From Atriophallophorus winterbourni (lineage: Eukaryota; Platyhelminthes; Trematoda; Plagiorchiida; Microphallidae), in NCBI GenBank assembly GCA_013407085.1, contig JACCGJ010000350.1, positions 49,027-113,026 on the forward strand: a DNA stretch of 64,000 nt, in the 5' to 3' direction. Positions 47,201 to 56,200 of this stretch are shown in pieces. Position 1 is the stretch's first letter; each line of letters starts with the position of its first letter. Below the pieces are notes generated by a model. The model was not told the origin of the DNA. It saw only the letters and a list, made by a program, of their open reading frames with translations, and made no database searches. Both the position numbers and the translations under genes were made by a program.

Positions 47201-50200
47201 GTCTTTCATCTGTGGTGCATGTGGGTTTACAAACTACTCGCAATGTCAACATCCCGTGATTCCGCACTATGTTCTTTTTTGTAATACTAAATTTTGTATG
47301 CCAATTTATCGTTTACGTTCTACGCCCAAAATGGGCGTCAACCAGTCGCTGGTTTGTGGGTGTATGCAGTTGACTCACTTACACTGCCCAGATTTTTACA
47401 CGAGTTGTTGTTGTTGTTGGCCTCCTTCGGTCGATGTCGACCACGGATGTACATCACACGGCGCATGATTGTTTCATGCTCCACATCTTTTCGGGAGGAA
47501 CAATCTCTCCCGCAGAGCTCACAGCGATTAACTCTACTCGGTCAATCGGCGTCAGTTACACACCGGCGGCGTCATCTGCGTTCAGCAGCCATGAAATGTT
47601 ATTGTTATTACTAGTAAAAAGTACTTTCGGATTACGATACCATAGCTTTTTTCAATAAACGTAATCACGCCACCACTGCGATTCCTTGAATGACACTGTC
47701 GATCAAGATGAAACGGAGTGAATCCTTCAACGGAAGTCAAACATTGATCGATTTCAGTGTGATGCCAGGATGCTTGAATAATCTGAGCCATTCAATGTCG
47801 AGTAAACGTCAAGAAATTTCACCCATATTGCATGAAAGCACAATAGGAATGGACATTTTGTTTATTTCTGTTTTCCAAAGAGCAACCTTCCGTTTGCCGA
47901 CTTTTTTCAGATAATACCTTTTCAATTTTTTCGAATGGATTTGACAAAAGTTTTTCACCCTCGTTTTTTTCATTTTATTTAGACGGCATGATTGCTGGTC
48001 ATATTATCATCCTGACTCCATCCTGCCTTGCTTCGCTACCACTCTGTCTGCTTCTCCGACACATTGTATACTAACTAGATAAAGGCTGCATTCATCTATA
48101 CTCTTAGTCGATAAGGTCGACTCTTCTCAGCGACCTGTCCCGCGTAGTTTGGTCACCCAACACTGTGTGGTGACGTCATCACTGTGCAGGACTGCAGTCG
48201 TCTTCAGTAGGTTACGCAACAACACCAGTTCGTATGATCTTTCTTTACGATCACCGGAGAAGAGTTCCGATGCCCATCTGCCAACTAGTTTCGAACCGAC
48301 AAATACTGCATGCAGGCTATTTGGCGCGTGTCTCAAATAGCCTCTGACAACCAAGTCCAGCTTCTGGCCTGTACGAGTGGCTCCCCGAGCCCGGCGGAAC
48401 TGCTTCTACAATCCCTGATTTGGGCGCCGATGTTATTTTACTAGCGATAAATCCGCTGGCTCTAATTTTACCATTTCTCGATGCTAGTAACTCTGTTGCT
48501 GAACGGATAATTTTAACACGCCTGAAATGAGCGGCGTCACTAACCATCCCTCTTCCTGCTTTTTTTCACTCGTAAAATGTTGTCATAAACATGATTTCTT
48601 GAAACTCCGCTGCACTTGAGATCTTTTTTACACCTGACTGGTTTATAAGCCCTCAATCGCTCGTGAAGACATGGCACACCGGTATGCCAGTTATACACTT
48701 TGTGCTCAAACATTTGATTGTGTAACAGTGTTCTCTGTATCTAACTACATTCGTAATCTTATAAAGAACAGCTGTTTTTAATCCGTCTTCATGGTTGTGT
48801 TATGCTTTACCTCTAGACCACCATACTCACACTAGTCATCACGAGCTCTCTCAGAGTACGCAGCTCTGTTTGTCTGAGAAAGCACATTCTATCACACATG
48901 TCATTTATCAAATTTTACTCGGCCAGGCTTTTTGNNNNNNNNNNNNNNNNNNNNNNNNNNNNNNNNNNNNNNNNNNNNNNNNNNNNNNNNNNNNNNNNNN
49001 NNNNNNNNNNNNNNNNNNNNNNNNNNNNNNNNNNNNNNNNNNNNNNNNNNNNNNNNNNNNNNNNNNNNNNNNNNNNNNNNNNNNNNNNNNNNNNNNNNNN
49101 NNNNNNNNNNNNNNNNNNNNNNNNNNNNNNNNNNNNNNNNNNNNNNNNNNNNNNNNNNNNNNNNNNNNNNNNNNNNNNNNNNNNNNNNNNNNNNNNNNNN
49201 NNNNNNNNNNNNNNNNNNNNNNNNNNNNNNNNNNNNNNNNNNNNNNNNNNNNNNNNNNNNNNNNNNNNNNNNNNNNNNNNNNNNNNNNNNNNNNNNNNNN
49301 NNNNNNNNNNNNNNNNNNNNNNNNNNNNNNNNNNNNNNNNNNNNNNNNNNNNNNNNNNNNNNNNNNNNNNNNNNNNNNNNNNNNNNNNNNNNNNNNNNNN
49401 NNNNNNNNNNNNNNNNNNNNNNNNNNNNNNNNNNNNNNNNNNNNNNNNNNNNNNNNNNNNNNNNNNNNNNNNNNNNNNNNNNNNNNNNNNNNNNNNNNNN
49501 NNNNNNNNNNNNNNNNNNNNNNNNNNNNNNNNNNNNNNNNNNNNNNNNNNNNNNNNNNNNNNNNNNNNNNNNNNNNNNNNNNNNNNNNNNNNNNNNNNNN
49601 NNNNNNNNNNNNNNNNNNNNNNNNNNNNNNNNNNNNNNNNNNNNNNNNNNNNNNNNNNNNNNNNNNNNNNNNNNNNNNNNNNNNNNNNNNNNNNNNNNNN
49701 NNNNNNNNNNNNNNNNNNNNNNNNNNNNNNNNNNNNNNNNNNNNNNNNNNNNNNNNNNNNNNNNNNNNNNNNNNNNNNNNNNNNNNNNNNNNNNNNNNNN
49801 NNNNNNNNNNNNNNNNNNNNNNNNNNNNNNNNNNNNNNNNNNNNNNNNNNNNNNNNNNNNNNNNNNNNNNNNNNNNNNNNNNNNNNNNNNNNNNNNNNNN
49901 NNNNNNNNNNNNNNNNNNNNNNNNNNNNNNNNNNAAGACGCGTTTTCTCACTCTCATAAACGCGACCTCTTTTCTTGTATACTATCTAGATCAGAGGTGT
50001 TTGAGTGGTCTGTGGCCCAGATACAACCTGCCCGATTTTAATTACACGCCTGTTTATTTAATCTATTATTCACGACTTGTCTATCCGCTCTTTCCCGTGT
50101 AGAGTTTAAACGAGCCTCCTTCAAGCGGATCATCTCTCCACCCTCCTTCGAATCCACCACAGCGACCTGTAACTCCACCGCCAGCCTTTGCAGCGTCCAG

Positions 50201-53200
50201 GGATGTCGCACGGCCCATGCCCAATCGACCTGCTCACATGCTGCAGCCGACCCCCGCACCAGTGCCGACCACCGCTCCGACACTTCCACAGTTAGTTTCG
50301 ATATTTCCGACGGCGTTGATCTCTGTTTCACATTGCTTTATGAATGTTCGAGCTGAATGCAGAGTGGTTTTCTTGTGTAGCTGTGTTTGTTGAGTTATTG
50401 ACCCTTTATCCGTTCATATTACACCTACGTCCAACGTTGTGTGGGGTATTTGTTCTTTGCTGCATTTGCACCCGTGTTCAGAGGATTGAAATCAACTCGA
50501 CTGCGGTGGTTTCGTAATGTGCACCGGATAGATATCACATGGAACGACGAACTGGCTTGTTTGAGTGGCTGATATATTTGACATAAAGTTTTTGATAGCC
50601 CAGGGACACTATCGCTACCTTTCCACTCCAAGGATTTTTAGGCGGAAACACGCTGGAGCCTCAATGCCATTTTTCTGTTTCCTATATCTGCTTAGGTCTG
50701 GTCAATCATGGTTTATCTAAGCTCATGTCCAGACCATGAGTGTGTGGCACTTTGCCTGACTTTCGGTTTCATAGTTCCACCCACTGGCCAACGCGAAACC
50801 AGGTGTGCTGACGTATCGCCCGTTATTGTTTGTGATTACCGGAACACGATTCCCCACTGGTTCTATGTGTGTGTGTATGGTTGCTGGATATTCGTGAACA
50901 CCAATAAAGTCATCTTCCTCTTGTCTATCGTGCTGTTTCTCCCACCACTGAACTTGCAAGTTCACGAACCGTTTCGCCGCAAAACTCTTCAAGCCACCCG
51001 GTTGATGATCGTACCATTTCTAGCGAGAAATAAATTGTGTTTGTGACGCACACACGGATAATTGTTGATTCAGTTTTAATTATTTTTGCACCATACCCTT
51101 GCTATGACCCTAACCATTTCAATCCGCCTCTGCCTTTCTTGAACACTTGCTCTTTATCAGTAACCAGTCGTGGATAGCATCACACCGGTAGCAAGTGCTT
51201 AACCGCCATACACCCACGACGATTAATTTATTAAGTGAAGCGATGTGTGGGACTTGAAGAGTAAGCACAAGCAAATTGAGATGAGCTGCCTACATCGCGA
51301 AAGGAACAGGCATTCAATCAATGTTCGTGAACGAGTAGAGCGACAACAACACGACGGCTCCGTTGCGGCTTTCACTGCCGTGCATCGTAACAAGCTTTCC
51401 TCGTCACTCCATTTGACAACATACGTTCAAATTTGTACGCGACAAAAGTAAATGTGACGGGATGCATTCACGAATAGATAAGCGTCAGAGCTTCGAAGCA
51501 GGCAGGCACTGTTTGTCACAATTGACCCGCTCACAAGACACCACGCAAACACTTGTTCTTCTCCATCGTTGCCTACATATTAGCAGCACCTGGAACGTCA
51601 ACCTCTGTTGACTAGGCTACTTGAGCTGTCTTTCGACTTTTGTAACCGAAACTCCACGATTAAAGACATTTGTGTCATTCACGTAGCATCCTGTTTTTGT
51701 TTGCACTAAGGGTGTATGCTTGTCGGGCTGTCGATCTTACAAATTAATCATTAAGAATGTGAACACGCATCGCTTGTATTCCGATAGATCGAGATGGTTG
51801 CAGCATGCTTATTGTTTCAGTAGCTTTCCGGAAAGGCTCATTAACACTAACCCCCATGGTCGATGTGCCACAAGTTTCATTATTCGTTTGTTTTCACGTC
51901 ACTGTCCCTCTGTCGAAACCGACAAATGGGCAGTTATTCGAGCATAATGTTCACCTCGATTCGGTAAATGAGCATTATCGATCGCTTTCCTAATCAGCCG
52001 GTACGCATTTATCGGGTTAACGTCGTGGTCATCACTACACTTTCTGCCATGTAAACACTTCAGGATACCACATTGCTAGTCAACGTGAGAGTCGAAACTC
52101 GTAAACCACTTCAATCTTGATGTCGTTATGATTCTGATAATTTTCACTCATTATATACTGCCATCTCCGAGAGCTTCTCTACGGTTGCCCCATCAGCTTT
52201 ATCTGTTTTTGCTATTCAAGATTCAAGAATTTATGGTATAAAAAAGCTCGTAGCTGTACAACACCACAGGATATTCGTATAAGGACAATAAATATATATA
52301 TACAAAATAGATTGAGTCATTCGGAAGATCGACAGTTTTGTAGTTGCAAAAAAATGTCATGTATTGTGGCGGTATGATGGGTAAAAATATATTCGTTCGG
52401 AAAAAAATCATGTTATATAAACGGGATGTAGGGTGGAATTACTACTCATAAATATATCCAATTTGTTCCTGAAAATCCTTTCACTAGATGATTGGACAAC
52501 ATCACCGTTACTGTGTATATCCTTCGATTCCATCGGCAAATTGGCCTCCGGTTTGCGACCATCTCTTCACACGTCACCGAAACTGAGGGTTGAACATCTC
52601 GCTTGAATCAACGCCTTTTAGATAAGTTGGTTACTCCACATTGGCCAAGGGCTAGATTTCTGTATTCTTCATCAGGGACAGTTATGCAATTGTGGCAACT
52701 ACTGGGTGCTCAACTACCTTATAACTCAGACAAGATGAAATCCATAACTGTGATGGGAAGGGATTTGACTTAGACACCCTCGGAAGCCATAAGGGAAGAG
52801 TACACACAAACAAACTGGGTACACGTGTTTACACATCAAATGGAACATACATTCAACCAAGTTTCCGTATATTCTTCCCGGTTTATCTGCCCAATTTTGT
52901 GGCATCTACGTTTACGCTTGTCTCACTAACCGTCTGGTCTTTCATCTGTGGTGCATGTGGGTTTACAAACTACTCGCAATGTCAACATCCCGTGATTCCG
53001 CACTATGTTCTTTTTTGTAATACTAAATTTTGTATGCCAATTTATCGTTTACGTTCTACGCCCAAAATGGGCGTCAACCAGTCGCTGGTTTGTGGGTGTA
53101 TGCAGTTGACTCACTTACACTGCCCAGATTTTTACACGAGTTGTTGTTGTTGTTGGCCTCCTTCGGTCGATGTCGACCACGGATGTACATCACACGGCGC

Positions 53201-56200
53201 ATGATTGTTTCATGCTCCACATCTTTTCGGGAGGAACAATCTCTCCCGCAGAGCTCACAGCGATTAACTCTACTCGGTCAATCGGCGTCAGTTACACACC
53301 GGCGGCGTCATCTGCGTTCAGCAGCCATGAAATGTTATTGTTATTACTAGTAAAAAGTACTTTCGGATTACGATACCATAGCTTTTTTCAATAAACGTAA
53401 TCACGCCACCACTGCGATTCCTTGAATGACACTGTCGATCAAGATGAAACGGAGTGAATCCTTCAACGGAAGTCAAACATTGATCGATTTCAGTGTGATG
53501 CCAGGATGCTTGAATAATCTGAGCCATTCAATGTCGAGTAAACGTCAAGAAATTTCACCCATATTGCATGAAAGCACAATAGGAATGGACATTTTGTTTA
53601 TTTCTGTTTTCCAAAGAGCAACCTTCCGTTTGCCGACTTTTTTCAGATAATACCTTTTCAATTTTTTCGAATGGATTTGACAAAAGTTTTTCACCCTCGT
53701 TTTTTTCATTTTATTTAGACGGCATGATTGCTGGTCATATTATCATCCTGACTCCATCCTGCCTTGCTTCGCTACCACTCTGTCTGCTTCTCCGACACAT
53801 TGTATACTAACTAGATAAAGGCTGCATTCATCTATACTCTTAGTCGATAAGGTCGACTCTTCTCAGCGACCTGTCCCGCGTAGTTTGGTCACCCAACACT
53901 GTGTGGTGACGTCATCACTGTGCAGGACTGCAGTCGTCTTCAGTAGGTTACGCAACAACACCAGTTCGTATGATCTTTCTTTACGATCACCGGAGAAGAG
54001 TTCCGATGCCCATCTGCCAACTAGTTTCGAACCGACAAATACTGCATGCAGGCTATTTGGCGCGTGTCTCAAATAGCCTCTGACAACCAAGTCCAGCTTC
54101 TGGCCTGTACGAGTGGCTCCCCGAGCCCGGCGGAACTGCTTCTACAATCCCTGATTTGGGCGCCGATGTTATTTTACTAGCGATAAATCCGCTGGCTCTA
54201 ATTTTACCATTTCTCGATGCTAGTAACTCTGTTGCTGAACGGATAATTTTAACACGCCTGAAATGAGCGGCGTCACTAACCATCCCTCTTCCTGCTTTTT
54301 TTCACTCGTAAAATGTTGTCATAAACATGATTTCTTGAAACTCCGCTGCACTTGAGATCTTTTTTACACCTGACTGGTTTATAAGCCCTCAATCGCTCGT
54401 GAAGACATGGCACACCGGTATGCCAGTTATACACTTTGTGCTCAAACATTTGATTGTGTAACAGTGTTCTCTGTATCTAACTACATTCGTAATCTTATAA
54501 AGAACAGCTGTTTTTAATCCGTCTTCATGGTTGTGTTATGCTTTACCTCTAGACCACCATACTCACACTAGTCATCACGAGCTCTCTCAGAGTACGCAGC
54601 TCTGTTTGTCTGAGAAAGCACATTCTATCACACATGTCATTTATCAAATTTTACTCGGCCAGGCTTTTGAATTGTAAAAGTGCAAGTAATAAATCTGTTC
54701 TCAAAGCATGGTTAACCGCGATTTGTTTGCCCCCCTTCTGCCTTGTACAGTCTGTTAAATCCACGTGGATGTTTGAGACCAGTTATACACGATCGATAAG
54801 CGGCCTCACATCGCGCAACCGTTTTCACATTTATTTGTCTTATTCCCCTTCTACATTCACTTCCCATCGATTATTCTCCCCTCTTCACCCTCACTTGTGT
54901 GGCCACCTACTTCATCTGTAATCTTCCCAATTTCCCATTCAACTAGGCCTTCTCGTATTTGGTGGTGAGTTAGTGTCTTGTTGCCTAACTTTCGATCGGT
55001 TTTCATCTATGTCGATTCGACTGACCCCCTCCCAATGTTGGTGCTTTGTTTTTGTATCCCCCGTGCTCCCATTTTTATGTAGTGACGTAACACGAGTTCC
55101 CTTTCCGCTTCTTTGCGCTTGTTTCCCACTGCGGTTCTTTTCTAACCACCTCCAAGCGATCTTCAGACACTGCGGATCGTGATAGTGCTGTTTCTACCTG
55201 ATGAGTGAAAAGTGCATGAAACCGGTCTTGATGTATGGGTGCAATGGAACTGCATGGAAACAAGGATTTCTGTGATTTATTGTTCTCATGCTATGGGAAT
55301 AAAAGTTGTCCAGGACTGTGTGGCACTTTGCCTGGATCAGCCTTTTGCGTTCATACATACATGCATACATTTAAGCATCTTGACCGGAAATCACTGTATG
55401 CTTGTGTGTTTGAACACTGTGTGTTTCCTTGTTCAAACACTATTTAACAGCGGCTTCAGGTTTATACTTTGGGAATTTATTCTTTTCTTATTCCTCTCAC
55501 CCTCCGCAATAACCTTTATCTACGGATTACTAGTGCAAATGTCTCGGTTGGGTGTCAAGAGCTGGTCGGTAAACAAAGCCTAACTTTTGAAACCACAATC
55601 TTGAAAAGCAGAATCACCGAGTGTTTATGGACCATTATGCAAAACCGGTATAAATAACAAATGTTTTCTTGTGACTCACACTTCACTGCGGGTCAGTTTG
55701 CATGACTGTGTGTTAGGTTATAACAATTTGTTGTCCTCAGGCCAGCTTTTTATGTTTGTCGTCGTGATCAACGAGCCCTTGCTCACTAAACCGAATTGAG
55801 ACTGAGACTTTTTCCCGTTTAGTTTGCTGTTCAATGGTTTTCGATTCGTGCGCATTTGCTTTTTTGTCCAAAAGCCGATTAGCTTTACCGGAATTTCTGA
55901 ACCTTACCCACAATCTACAGTCATGACCTTATCACAGGATGTGATTTTTCGGGAGAACGTTTTTTCTTTCGAAATTTCGAATGGGTTTATTGCATTGTTT
56001 GTTTTATCTTATCCATCTCCATGTTAGGGCTATCCTTGTTTTAATTCAGAACTAATGCCTCTCGTTTTATATCTGTTCGGTCATTTCGCTTTCAATATTT
56101 TCACCCCTCTCGTTACGAAACACATGTTTTCTGTCTACAAATCATCGCGTTATAAAACTCTTACTGTTACGAATGATGCTGCTTTCTTCCTTCACTCTTT

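Larger units (their letters stand above)
44510..48934 (+). repeat. Large duplicated segment, copy 1
   Basis: It corresponds to 49935-54668. It begins inside intron 14, carries dynamin exon 15 and runs to the edge of the N gap. The last bases before the gap (GGCCAGGCTTTTTG) match 54657-54670, after which only copy 2 continues. Confidence 0.9.
49935..54668 (+). repeat. Large duplicated segment, copy 2
   Basis: It matches 44510-48934 from the first bases after the gap. The first 600 bp differ at a few percent of sites and one 15-bp indel. 50650-51970 and 52503-54668 look nearly or fully identical to copy 1. A patch at 51976-52502 is strongly diverged and carries an extra stretch of about 285 bp. 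Unique sequence continues beyond 54668. Confidence 0.9.

Noticed and set aside
48795..50102. Long open frames across the gap
   Set aside because: They exist only because N bases contain no stop codons.
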